Position numbers and translations under genes: made by a program. 64,000 bases of DNA from Lelliottia nimipressuralis. Its GTDB lineage: Bacteria; Pseudomonadota; Gammaproteobacteria; Enterobacterales; Enterobacteriaceae. Where the stretch lies: the NCBI RefSeq assembly GCF_004115925.1, contig NZ_SDDX01000008.1, positions 248,001 to 312,000 of the forward strand, read 5' to 3'. Below are positions 8,943-16,875 of this stretch, in pieces; positions within the stretch are counted from its first letter, which is position 1; the number at the start of each line of letters is the position of its first letter. A model generated the notes under the pieces. The model was given only the letters and a program-made list of their open reading frames with translations, was not told the DNA's origin and did no database searches.

Positions 8943-10280
8943 TCATACGTTATTTGTCGCTTGCTGGCTTTGCGCCTGCAGGGCCGCCTGCTCCGCGCGG
9001 CGTGAGGCAATTTTCACGAACGGCAGATAGATCAGCACGGCGGTGACGATACAGATCAGCTGGGTGATCACCGCTCCCATCGATCCCGCCGTCGACAGCC
9101 AGGCATTAATCAGCGGAGGCGTAGTCCACGGCACCATCACCACGGCTTTTCCGGCGAAACCGGTGACGGTCGCGAAATAGCCAATCGAGCCGGTCACCAG
9201 CGGAGTAATGATGAACGGGATCGCGAGGATGGGGTTGAGCATGATTGGCATACCGAAGATCACCGGCTCGTTGATGTTAAAAATCCCCGGCCCGATAGAG
9301 AGCTTGGCGATCTCACGCATCTCTTTGCGCTTCGTGCCAATCATCACCGCGATCAGCAGGCCGATGGTCAAACCCGATCCGCCGATGCTCATGTACACAT
9401 CCCAGAACGGCATGGTGATGATGTTGGGGATCTCTTTGCCCTGCTCAAAGGCGCTCATGTTGACGGTGATCGCCCCCAGCAGCAGCGGCTCGCGGATCGG
9501 TTTGATCATCTGATTACCGTGGATTCCGATCACCCAAAAAAGCTGCGCGACGAACATCAGCAAAAGAATACCCGGCAGGCTTTGCACCACGCGCTCAAGC
9601 GGCTGCTGCACCACCTGATAGACCGCGTCATACAGGTACATACCGGTCAGTTGATGGAAGATAAAACCGAAGGTCGCAATGGCGGTGGTGGTGATAATCG
9701 CCGGGATCAGCGCCGAGAACGACGCTGAAACGTTTGGCGGGACCGTATCAGGCATTTTGATTTTCAGCCCTGGACGGTTTTCCAGCCAGCAGTAAACCTC
9801 GACGGAGAGAATGGCAATAAACATGCCGAGGAACAGGCTGCGGGTGTCAGAGAACTGGCGTAGCAGCACATCTTTCACCACGTGCATCTGCCCGTCGACC
9901 AGCATTTCGACGGTGGTCGGCGTGACACAGATAAAGCAGATCACTGCCAGCAGGCCCGGAAACAGTGATTTGATACCGTTGATACGCCCAAGCTCAATAC
10001 CAATTAAAAACACCGCGCCAATGTTGAGAAAATTCAGCGTGGCGTAGTTTATCGCGCTGGTGATCGGCTTAAGCGCCGCCAGAAACGAGAGCGACTGGAA
10101 GCTCGCGAGGCCGTTTTTTGGGTCCAGCACCATGTTGGAAATCAGCACCGAGAAGGCGCCCACGATGATGACCGGCATTAAGGTAATGAACGAGGATTTT
10201 ATCGCCATGATATAGCGATAGCTGTTGAATTTAGTGGCGAAACTGCCCAGAGCGTCGATCAGTTTTTCCTGCACTGCCAT
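8943..10280 (-). CDS. PTS sugar transporter EIIC, cellobiose/diacetylchitobiose (Lac) family
   Basis: Integral membrane permease of 445 residues with about ten hydrophobic segments, of the CelB/ChbC type (N-terminus MAVQEKLIDALGSFATKF, conserved NEPVIFGMPI segment). It would transport and phosphorylate a beta-disaccharide or beta-glucoside together with EIIA and EIIB. Neither of these is encoded nearby, so they must be supplied from elsewhere. GAGG lies 9 bases before the ATG. It is the first gene of the EIIC-GH1(-GntR-GNAT) unit. An ERIC element begins 28 bases upstream of its start. Confidence 0.92.
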   Translation of the reverse strand: MAVQEKLIDALGSFATKFNSYRYIMAIKSSFITLMPVIIVGAFSVLISNMVLDPKNGLASFQSLSFLAALKPITSAINYATLNFLNIGAVFLIGIELGRINGIKSLFPGLLAVICFICVTPTTVEMLVDGQMHVVKDVLLRQFSDTRSLFLGMFIAILSVEVYCWLENRPGLKIKMPDTVPPNVSASFSALIPAIITTTAIATFGFIFHQLTGMYLYDAVYQVVQQPLERVVQSLPGILLLMFVAQLFWVIGIHGNQMIKPIREPLLLGAITVNMSAFEQGKEIPNIITMPFWDVYMSIGGSGLTIGLLIAVMIGTKRKEMREIAKLSIGPGIFNINEPVIFGMPIMLNPILAIPFIITPLVTGSIGYFATVTGFAGKAVVMVPWTTPPLINAWLSTAGSMGAVITQLICIVTAVLIYLPFVKIASRRAEQAALQAQSQQATNNV

Positions 10281-10307
10281 AGGGTAATACCTCAGTAAAA
10301 GGGCTTT

Positions 10308-10434
10308 TATACCCGTCGCCTTTCACGTTGCAGGCTTTTGGCTGCACCCACTCACCCGAAACGCTGCCTAACGTAAGTGCATCGGGATGGGTACGGGTGC
10401 CGCCGTCCTGCCACATGAAGCCGCCTGGATAGAG
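10308..10434. repeat. ERIC (IRU) element
   Basis: About 127 bases starting TTATACCCGTCGCC and ending CCGCCTGGATAGAG. The centre CACTCACCCGAAACGCTGCC...GTAAGTGCATCGGGATGGGT is a diverged copy of the ERIC core (CTCACCCCAGTCACTTAC / GTAAGCTCCTGGGGATTCAC). The length equals the standard full-size ERIC. It lies in the leader of the EIIC-GH1 operon. Confidence 0.75.
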
Positions 10435-10458
10435 AATAAGGTGTACAGCCGGATACTA

Positions 10459-10470
10459 TTGGCATACCAA
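10459..10470. promoter_or_regulatory. UxuR/ExuR-type operator 1
   Basis: TTGGCATACCAA is an inverted repeat TTGG-N4-CCAA, one base different from the UxuR/ExuR site TTGGTATACCAA. The nearby GntR regulator is of that subfamily, so it is the likely ligand of this site. Confidence 0.6.
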
Positions 10471-10552
10471 AAATAGCTTCAGGTCGCTCAGGGTTCTGTG
10501 ATTCAACTCTCAATGCGGCCAGAGGTATTCCAAATCATGATTTTTCACCACT

Positions 10553-10564
10553 TTGGTATGCCAG
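10553..10564. promoter_or_regulatory. UxuR/ExuR-type operator 2
   Basis: TTGGTATGCCAG matches the reverse complement of operator 1 over TTGGTATGCCA. The centres are 94 bases apart, close to nine helical turns, which would allow looping. A weaker GGTATTCCAA element lies between them at 10524-10533. Confidence 0.55.
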
Positions 10565-10681
10565 TTACCCCGTTTTATGCTGAACCGTGATCGCGATAGG
10601 GATTTTCCCCTCGCCGTCTCGCTTATGCGCCTGAGGGTCTGTGATAAACTGCGGGCGATTACGTGAATGCAGGAATGTCTA

Positions 10682-11698
10682 ATGGCAACAATGCTGGATG
10701 TCTCACTACGCGCGGGTGTGTCGAAAGCCACGGTCTCGCGCGTGCTGAATGGCACAGGTCAGGTCAAAGAGAGTACGCGTCAGCAGGTATTTAACGCGAT
10801 GGAAGAGCTGGGCTATCGCCCAAATTTCCTCGCGCAGTCGCTGGCGAACCAGACCAGCAACAGCATTGGTCTGGTGGTCTCAACTTTTGATGGTTTTTAC
10901 TTTGGTCGTCTGCTGCAGCAGGCATCTCGCCAGACGGAAACGCACGGCAAGCAGCTGATCGTCACCGACGGCCATGACGCGCCTGAGCGTGAAGAGCAGG
11001 CGGTGCAAATGCTGGCAGATCGCCAGTGCGACGCCATTGTGCTGTATACGCGCTATATGAGCGAAAAAGCGATCATGAAGCTTATCAACAGCGTGAAAAT
11101 GCCGCTGGTGGTGATTAACCGCGACGTCAGTCTGGCGCGCGATCGATGCGTGTTTTTCGAGCAACAGGAAGCGGCGTTTAAAGCGGTCGATTATCTGATT
11201 AGCCAGGGCCATCGGGAGATCGCCTGCATTACAGTGCCCATTCATACGCCAACGGGTAAAGCACGTCTGATGGGCTATCGTCAGGCGCTGGAAAAACACG
11301 GCATTGCCTGGGACGATCGTCGGGTGAAGTATGGGGATGCGGGCATGACGCGGGGATATGAGCTGTGCAACGAGCTGCTCAGCGAGAAAGTCCCGTTTAC
11401 CGCCCTGTTTGCCTGTAACGATGATATGGCGCTCGGGTCGTCCAAAGCGCTGCATCAGGCCGGGCTGCATATTCCGCAGGACATTTCGCTGTTTGGTTTT
11501 GACGACGCGCCGAGCGCCAAATGGCTGGAACCCGCCCTCTCCACCGTCTATCTGCCAATCGATAATATGATCGTCACGGCTATCGATCAGGCGGTTCGGC
11601 TGGCTAACCACCAGCCGATCGAGACGATCCCGCCGTTTACCGGTACGCTCATGTTGCGCGATTCGGTCACGACAGGGCCGTTTTACACCTCAAAATAG
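10682..11698 (+). CDS. LacI-family transcriptional regulator (AscG-like)
   Basis: Regulator of 338 residues with the LacI N-terminal helix-turn-helix (MATMLDVSLRAGVSKATVSR) and a sugar-binding domain. It resembles AscG, the repressor of the asc beta-glucoside operon. The ATG at 10682 has AGGA seven bases upstream and gives the standard LacI N-terminus; an upstream ATG at 10667 has no good binding site. It is divergent from the EIIC-GH1 genes and probably controls them in response to the phosphorylated sugar or aglycone (inference). Its end overlaps lysA by 9 bases tail to tail. Confidence 0.9.
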   Translation: MATMLDVSLRAGVSKATVSRVLNGTGQVKESTRQQVFNAMEELGYRPNFLAQSLANQTSNSIGLVVSTFDGFYFGRLLQQASRQTETHGKQLIVTDGHDAPEREEQAVQMLADRQCDAIVLYTRYMSEKAIMKLINSVKMPLVVINRDVSLARDRCVFFEQQEAAFKAVDYLISQGHREIACITVPIHTPTGKARLMGYRQALEKHGIAWDDRRVKYGDAGMTRGYELCNELLSEKVPFTALFACNDDMALGSSKALHQAGLHIPQDISLFGFDDAPSAKWLEPALSTVYLPIDNMIVTAIDQAVRLANHQPIETIPPFTGTLMLRDSVTTGPFYTSK

Positions 11699-12952
11699 TT
11701 CGAGCGCGAGCAGCTCTTCAATGGTCTGGCGACGGCGAATCAGCCGCGCCACGCCGTTATCGAACAGCACTTCTGGCAGCAACGGACGGCTGTTGTAGTT
11801 GGACGACATCGACGCACCATATGCCCCCGTATCGTGCAGCACCAGATAATCTCCCGGCGCAACAACAGGCAGCGCGCGGGTTTCCACTTTGCCCCCTTCC
11901 TGCTGGGTAAAGACATCGCCCGATTCGCACAGCGGACCGGCGACCACGGTATCAACCCGCGGCGCCTGCGTTAAATCACGACCATCCGCCGCCAGCGCGG
12001 TAATGTGGTGATAGCTGCCGTACATCGCCGGGCGCATCAGATCGTTAAAGCCCGCATCCACCAGCACGAAGTGTCGGCTCCCCATCGCCTTCACGCTGCG
12101 GACCTGAGTAACCAGCACGCCGGACTCTGCCACCAGGAAACGTCCCGGCTCGATTTCCAGTTTGACTGCATGGCCCAGATGGGCGGCAATTTTGTCGCGC
12201 GCCGCGCTCCAGAGGCCGTAGTAGTGATCGGTATCGATCGCCTCTTCCCCTTCGCGATACGGGATCGACAGGCCGCCACCGGCGGAAATCGCCTCCAGAT
12301 CCTGACCGAATTCGATCACCTGGCGCACCATCGCGCCGCACACCTGTTCAAGATGACCGTAGTCGACGCCGGAACCGATGTGCATGTGAATGCCCACCAG
12401 CGTCAGGTTGTAGCGCTGCAGCACTTCCAGTGCCGCAGGAAGGTCGGTATACCAGATGCCGTGCTTGCTGTTTTCACCGCCGGTGTTGGTTTTCTGGCTG
12501 TGCCCGTGACCAAAACCCGGATTGACCCGCAGCCACACGCGGTGGCCCGGCGAAACTTGCCCCAGCTGTTCCAGCATATCCACCGAACCGGCGTTGACCG
12601 GGATCTGCAGTTCATGCACGCGGGCGAGCGTCGCGCTGTCAATCACGTCAGCGGTGAAGACAATCGCCTCGCTGTCGTGCTTCGGATCGTACCCCGCCGC
12701 CAGCGCACGTTCGATTTCACCCAGCGAAACGGAATCCACTTTCACGCCCTGCTCGCGCATCAGACGCAGAATATGGATGTTCGAACAGGCTTTCTGCGCG
12801 AAACGCACCACGTCAAACTGATGCAGCGCCGCAATCTTTTCGCGAACGATCTGCGCGTCATAAACCCAGACCGGGCAGCCAAACTCAGCGGGTAAGCGCA
12901 GCAGGTTCTGGGCATTCAGATCGGTATCGGTACTGTTCAGGGGGCGTGGCAT
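11690..12952 (-). CDS. lysA: diaminopimelate decarboxylase LysA
   Basis: PLP enzyme of 420 residues, the same as E. coli LysA, that decarboxylates meso-diaminopimelate to lysine, the last step of lysine synthesis. The Schiff-base lysine is Lys54 in FAQKACSN. The fold-type III barrel is followed by the C-terminal sheet domain with the CESGDVF active-site segment. GGAG precedes the ATG by 7 bases. The gene is divergent from lysR, which activates it. Confidence 0.97.
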   Translation of the reverse strand: MPRPLNSTDTDLNAQNLLRLPAEFGCPVWVYDAQIVREKIAALHQFDVVRFAQKACSNIHILRLMREQGVKVDSVSLGEIERALAAGYDPKHDSEAIVFTADVIDSATLARVHELQIPVNAGSVDMLEQLGQVSPGHRVWLRVNPGFGHGHSQKTNTGGENSKHGIWYTDLPAALEVLQRYNLTLVGIHMHIGSGVDYGHLEQVCGAMVRQVIEFGQDLEAISAGGGLSIPYREGEEAIDTDHYYGLWSAARDKIAAHLGHAVKLEIEPGRFLVAESGVLVTQVRSVKAMGSRHFVLVDAGFNDLMRPAMYGSYHHITALAADGRDLTQAPRVDTVVAGPLCESGDVFTQQEGGKVETRALPVVAPGDYLVLHDTGAYGASMSSNYNSRPLLPEVLFDNGVARLIRRRQTIEELLALELF

Positions 12953-12962
12953 GGTGTTCTCC

Positions 12963-12989
12963 GCGTAACGTCATTTTTTAACATTACGC
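12963..12989. promoter_or_regulatory. inverted repeat in the lysA-lysR intergenic region
   Basis: Arms GCGTAACGT and ACATTACGC pair in 8 of 9 positions around a 9-base AT-rich centre. The repeat lies between the divergent lysA and lysR genes, right beside the lysA ribosome binding site. It could be a LysR-related site or an mRNA hairpin that limits lysA translation. Confidence 0.4.
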
Positions 12990-13073
12990 CACAGCGCGAA
13001 GAGAATAAAAAATATCGTTTTATAGCGAGTCTATGCAAAAATGATATGGATTCCCGATCAAAACAGGTGCCCT

Positions 13074-13994
13074 ATGCCCGCCGTTAACCTACGCCATATC
13101 GAAATTTTTCACGCGGTGATGACCACCGGTAATCTGACCGAAGCCGCGCAGATGCTGCATACCTCGCAGCCCACGGTGAGCCGCGAGCTGGCGCGGTTTG
13201 AAAAAGTGTTAGGGTTGACGCTGTTTGAGCGTACGCGCGGCAGGCTGTATCCGACGGTGCAGGGTTTGCGCTTGTTCGAAGAAGTTCAGCGCTCGTGGTA
13301 CGGCCTGGACCGCATCGTCAGTGCAGCGGAGAGTCTGCGGGAATTTCGCCAGGGCGAGCTGTCGATTGTCTGCCTGCCGGTCTTTTCGCAGTCGTTCCTG
13401 CCGCCGCTGATTCAGCCGTTTCTCGCCCGCTATCCCGACGTGAACCTCACTATTGTGCCGCAGGAGTCGCCGCTGCTTGAAGAGTGGCTCTCGGCACAGC
13501 GCCACGATTTAGGCCTGACCGAAACCCTGGTCACACCTGCGGGAACGGAGCGCACTGAACTGCTGTCTCTGGATGAAGTCTGCGTGCTGCCTGAGGGCCA
13601 CCGCCTTGCCAGCAAAAACGTGCTGACACCGGCGGATTTCCACGGCGAAAACTATATCAGCCTGTCACAGACCGACAGTTACCGACAGCTGCTGGATACG
13701 CTGTTCCAGGAACATCAGGTGAAACGACGGATGGTGGTGGAGACCCACAGCGCGGCGTCCATTTGTGCGATGGTGCGGGCGGGCGTGGGAATTGCGGTGG
13801 TGAATCCGCTCACGGCGCTGGACTATGCCGCAAGCGGGATTGTGATCCGCCGCTTTAGCATTTCCGTTCCCTTTACCGTGAGCCTGATTCGTCCGCTACA
13901 TCGTCCGGCGTCTGCGCTGGTTGATGCGTTTACGGCGCATCTGGTAGAGCACTCCCACCGGGTGGCGCAGCAGTTACCGGACCTGCAAAACTAG
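13074..13994 (+). CDS. lysR: LysR, transcriptional activator of lysA
   Basis: Founding member of the LysR family, 306 residues (E. coli 311). The helix-turn-helix NLTEAAQMLHTSQPTVSREL lies near residues 21-40 and is followed by the diaminopimelate-sensing domain. The start at MPAVNLRHIE matches the E. coli N-terminus; the frame extends 11 codons upstream without homology. It is divergent from lysA and ends 4 bases before the convergent racD end. Confidence 0.95.
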   Translation: MPAVNLRHIEIFHAVMTTGNLTEAAQMLHTSQPTVSRELARFEKVLGLTLFERTRGRLYPTVQGLRLFEEVQRSWYGLDRIVSAAESLREFRQGELSIVCLPVFSQSFLPPLIQPFLARYPDVNLTIVPQESPLLEEWLSAQRHDLGLTETLVTPAGTERTELLSLDEVCVLPEGHRLASKNVLTPADFHGENYISLSQTDSYRQLLDTLFQEHQVKRRMVVETHSAASICAMVRAGVGIAVVNPLTALDYAASGIVIRRFSISVPFTVSLIRPLHRPASALVDAFTAHLVEHSHRVAQQLPDLQN

Positions 13995-13998
13995 CCTC

Positions 13999-14691
13999 TT
14001 ACGACAGCATAAACTCGACGGCATCGGCGGCATGAATTGCCGTGGTGTCAAAGACCGGGAGCGCGCTCTCGTCAGCCGGAACCAGCAGACCAATCTCGGT
14101 GCAGCCAAAGATCACCCCTTCGGCGCCCTGCTCCGCGAGTTTATCGATCACGTCGAGATAATAGTGGCGCGAGGCGTCGCTGAAGGTACCGAGGCACAAC
14201 TCTTCAAAGATGATCTGGTTGATGCGCGCCCTGTCGGCCTCGGTGGGGATTAGGCTTTCAATGCCGAACTGTGACTCCAGTCGCCCACGATAGAAATCTT
14301 GCTCCATGGTGTAGCGCGTTCCCAGGAGTGCCACGCGCGTCATCCCGCTGGCGGTTATGGCCCGCCCGGTGGCATCGGCGATATGCAGGAACGGCAGCGA
14401 GCAGCTTTCCTCAATATGTGACGCCACTTTGTGCATGGTGTTGGTACAGAGCAAAATGCCATCCGCGCCCGCACGCTCCAGCCCGAGGGCCGCTTGTGCG
14501 AGGATCTCCCCCGCTTTATCCCACTCACCGCTGGCCTGGCAGGCCTCAATCTCATGGAAATCGACGCTGTGCAGCAGCAGACTCGCCGAATGCAGGCCGC
14601 CGAGACGTTGTTTGATGCCTTCATTAATCAGGCGATAATAAGGAATGGTGGACTCCCAGCTCATTCCTCCCAGCAGACCGATCGTTTTCAT
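13999..14691 (-). CDS. racD: aspartate/glutamate racemase family, broad-specificity amino acid racemase
   Basis: Cofactor-independent racemase of 230 residues, equal to E. coli YgeA/RacD. The two catalytic cysteines are Cys82 in LLCTNTMHK and Cys197 in FGCTEIG. E. coli YgeA racemises several amino acids, with homoserine among the reported substrates, giving D-amino acids that may act on the cell wall. AGGAG lies 5 bases before the ATG. It follows lysR tail to tail as in E. coli. Confidence 0.92.
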   Translation of the reverse strand: MKTIGLLGGMSWESTIPYYRLINEGIKQRLGGLHSASLLLHSVDFHEIEACQASGEWDKAGEILAQAALGLERAGADGILLCTNTMHKVASHIEESCSLPFLHIADATGRAITASGMTRVALLGTRYTMEQDFYRGRLESQFGIESLIPTEADRARINQIIFEELCLGTFSDASRHYYLDVIDKLAEQGAEGVIFGCTEIGLLVPADESALPVFDTTAIHAADAVEFMLS

Positions 14692-14790
14692 ATGTTCTCC
14701 TGTTCAGATTTCTCCAGTGAAGCAAACTTGTGATCCTGTTTCCAGTTATTTGGCTTGCCGTTTCCTTTTCACTCGCGCTGATATAAATTA

Positions 14791-14811
14791 ATTAAAACAA
14801 TGTTTCACTAA
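14791..14811. promoter_or_regulatory. KdgR box upstream of kdgF
   Basis: ATTAAAACAATGTTTCACTAA fits the KdgR consensus AATRAAAYRNYRTTTYATTT in its core (AAAACAATGTTTC). It lies 17 bases before the kdgF ATG, where bound repressor would block transcription. Confidence 0.75.
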
Positions 14812-14827
14812 TTAACAGGACACCACG

Positions 14828-15151
14828 ATGTTTATTTTCCACAAAGAGACACAGCTTGAGGATCTGGGCAATGGCGTGACGCGTCGTATTCTGGCGCACG
14901 ACGGCAAGATGATGGCGGTGGAAGTCAATTTTGAGCAGGGGGCGATTGGGCCAATGCACAACCATCCGCACGAACAGTTAACCTATGTGCTGTCCGGCGA
15001 ATTCGAGTTCACCATTGGCGAAGAGAAACACGTGGTGACGGCGGGCGACACTCTCTATAAAGAGCCGCACGTGATGCACGGCTGCGTGTGCCTGAAACCG
15101 GGCACGCTGCTGGATACCTTCACCCCCGTGCGCGAAGATTTCCTGAAATAA
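14828..15151 (+). CDS. kdgF: KdgF, cupin for uronate ring opening
   Basis: Small single-domain cupin of 107 residues. KdgF speeds the conversion of unsaturated galacturonate, released from pectin oligomers, into the linear keto form (DKI) used by KduI. Metal ligands are visible in MHNHPHEQ (His44, His46, His48, Gln50) and His84 in HVMHG, and EFEFTIG matches the family. AGGA precedes the ATG. Its KdgR box and the Ogl, Tog and Kdu genes downstream support the call over a generic cupin. Confidence 0.9.
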   Translation: MFIFHKETQLEDLGNGVTRRILAHDGKMMAVEVNFEQGAIGPMHNHPHEQLTYVLSGEFEFTIGEEKHVVTAGDTLYKEPHVMHGCVCLKPGTLLDTFTPVREDFLK

Positions 15152-15157
15152 ATAAAA

Positions 15158-15181
15158 AAGGGCGGTCGTTACTCCGCCCTT
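15158..15181. terminator. bidirectional terminator between kdgF and fepE
   Basis: Eight-base perfect arms AAGGGCGG and CCGCCCTT around an 8-base loop, with an A run on the left and a weaker T-rich stretch on the right. It lies between the convergent kdgF and fepE ends. Confidence 0.75.
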
Positions 15182-15198
15182 CTCGTCATCAATGTGAT

Positions 15199-16329
15199 TT
15201 AGTTCGTCGCCAGTTCATGCTCTGGTAGCGGTGAACGTGCATGCATTGCCTCACGAATCAGCACGCTGCCACAAGCCACGATTCCGCCGATCAGAGCGGC
15301 CAGGATAATGATCAGTGCCTTGCCCGGTCCGTCTTTTTTCACCGGCATCGACGGCGAAAGCTGATACTTGAACGGTTCGAAATTCACATCATTGACGGAG
15401 AGCTTCTCCAGCTGAGCCAGATGGTATTCGCGGTTCTGGAAATCGGCGTTCAGCTCGGCCACATCTTTCAACGATTTCTCAATTCGCAGCTTCTGCGCAA
15501 TCCCGTCCGCGCCCAGCGCGATGGAGTAATCAGGATCATCTTTTACCGCCTGACCATTGCTGTAGACCGGCTTTTTGATTCCGGCGGCGTTCGCCACTTC
15601 CAGAGAGTAGTTAAGGCGCTGAAGATTGGTGTTATGGATCGTCGTCAGACGGACACGGTCCAGCTCCAGCCGCTCTTTTTCCATCTGCGTTTTCAGTTCG
15701 AGCGCGTTACGCACGTTGAGCATCGTCTCTTTCTCAACGATGGCAGAGATGTAATCGATGTACCCTTTCAGCACGATCTGCGCGTCTTGCGCCGTCGGCG
15801 CGCTAAAACTCAACGTCCATGACGCGTAGGGCGCTTTATCGGAATTTTTGGCTGCTGCGTTATCGGTCGCGGTCATGCGTTCGGCAATATTTACCGCCGC
15901 GCGATGCAAGTCCTGCGGATCGATCTCAGCATCTTTTAACTGCGCCATCACGAAGGGGGAGGTCTTCAGATACTCTTCCAGCAGCGACTGAGACTGAAAC
16001 TTTTTGATAAACAGGTTAAAGACGTCCGATCGCTTAACGCTGACATCGACATCCAGCACCTGCAGCGCGACCAGCATTTTCTGCACGTCACTCCACTGGG
16101 TTTGCTCCGCGGGAGTCACTACCGCTTTACTGGTCCACTTTTGTGGCATCAGGAAGGCGGCGATAAGCCCCACGACAGCAAAAGCGAAAACCACAGCGAT
16201 AATCCGCTTTCTGGCAGCAAATAAGATTTCGAAGAGCCCCAGGAGGTCAATTTCTTTCTGGGCAACGACCGGGGGTGGATAACTGGCAAAATGCAGCTCC
16301 GTGCTTTTTTTGATATCCATAGCAGACAT
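15199..16329 (-). CDS. fepE: FepE, O-antigen chain length determinant (Wzz family)
   Basis: Inner-membrane polysaccharide co-polymerase of 376 residues (E. coli FepE 377), which sets very long O-antigen chains in Salmonella. It has two transmembrane segments, near residues 38-60 and 335-355. A long periplasmic coiled-coil domain lies between them, and the C-terminal PVKKDGPGKA motif is typical of Wzz proteins. Long stretches such as ANAAGIKKPVYSNGQAVKDDP match E. coli FepE as I recall it. The start at MSAMDIKK aligns with the E. coli N-terminus. In E. coli the gene sits in the enterobactin fep-ent cluster. Here it lies alone among pectin genes. Confidence 0.93.
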   Translation of the reverse strand: MSAMDIKKSTELHFASYPPPVVAQKEIDLLGLFEILFAARKRIIAVVFAFAVVGLIAAFLMPQKWTSKAVVTPAEQTQWSDVQKMLVALQVLDVDVSVKRSDVFNLFIKKFQSQSLLEEYLKTSPFVMAQLKDAEIDPQDLHRAAVNIAERMTATDNAAAKNSDKAPYASWTLSFSAPTAQDAQIVLKGYIDYISAIVEKETMLNVRNALELKTQMEKERLELDRVRLTTIHNTNLQRLNYSLEVANAAGIKKPVYSNGQAVKDDPDYSIALGADGIAQKLRIEKSLKDVAELNADFQNREYHLAQLEKLSVNDVNFEPFKYQLSPSMPVKKDGPGKALIIILAALIGGIVACGSVLIREAMHARSPLPEHELATN

Positions 16330-16585
16330 TCTAATTCTTCTGGTTGAGTTGCAGTGAAATCCTGCCAATCACAGTTAGGTGAAATGGATGATACCCGAAA
16401 CTAAGAATCATCTGAATGTGTGTTTGCAAAAAATGAGGAATGCGCTACGAAATTTAGTAGTTAGTCGCAATGAGTTATTGAATGTTACAAAGACACATGT
16501 TTCACCCGTCACCGATCTCCTCCTTCGGCTTTTCTTCTGTCTAAAAGTCAAAATTGCCAGCCACCTCACCTTATTGAAACAGCGT

Positions 16586-16601
16586 TTCGACAGCGATCAC
16601 A
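16586..16601. promoter_or_regulatory. candidate CRP site upstream of togM
   Basis: TTCGA-N6-TCACA has one good CRP half-site (TCACA, with AAATGTGA on the other strand) and one poor one. It lies about 50 bases before the KdgR box, a plausible activating position. The tog and kdg genes of Dickeya are CRP-dependent. Confidence 0.4.
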
Positions 16602-16648
16602 TTTCCATCATTAATAGAATGACGCAGAAACAAATCGCAATAAAATAA

Positions 16649-16670
16649 ATTAAAACGATGTTTTACAAAT
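16649..16670. promoter_or_regulatory. KdgR box upstream of togMNAB
   Basis: ATTAAAACGATGTTTTACAAAT matches the KdgR core RAAAYRNYRTTTY exactly (AAAACGATGTTTT). It is some 205 bases before the togM ATG, so the transcript probably has a long leader. Confidence 0.75.
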
Positions 16671-16875
16671 CAAGAACAACGGTTCGTTTGTTTTTGAAAC
16701 CCAGACAAGGCGTGTCCAAATGGAATGATAAAACATCTTATTTATCAGCAGGTAAATGGAGTAGACCTCGTGCGACGCACACCGAACACTCGCTTCCCCG
16801 TCTCGTAAAACCGATGCGGGCAGAAGCACCACCAGCAGATTCCGTTTTAAACCATTGATTGCCAGGTAGGTATGT

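Larger units (their letters stand above)
10281..10666. other. EIIC-LacI divergent control region
   Basis: The 386 bases between the divergent EIIC and LacI-type genes hold an ERIC element next to EIIC and two TTGG-N4-CCAA type inverted repeats. The remaining sequence must contain both promoters. No protein gene is supported. Confidence 0.7.
16330..16875. other. fepE-togM divergent region
   Basis: These 546 bases contain a CRP-like site, a KdgR box and a leader of about 200 bases before togM. The fepE promoter must lie at the left end. A weak 89-codon frame at 16379-16648 is not supported. A three-codon frame (ATG TAT GAA TGA) at 16872-16883 overlaps the togM start. Confidence 0.7.

Noticed and set aside
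16379..16648. 89-codon frame between fepE and togM
   Set aside because: No ribosome binding site of note, unremarkable composition, and it spans the CRP/KdgR control region.
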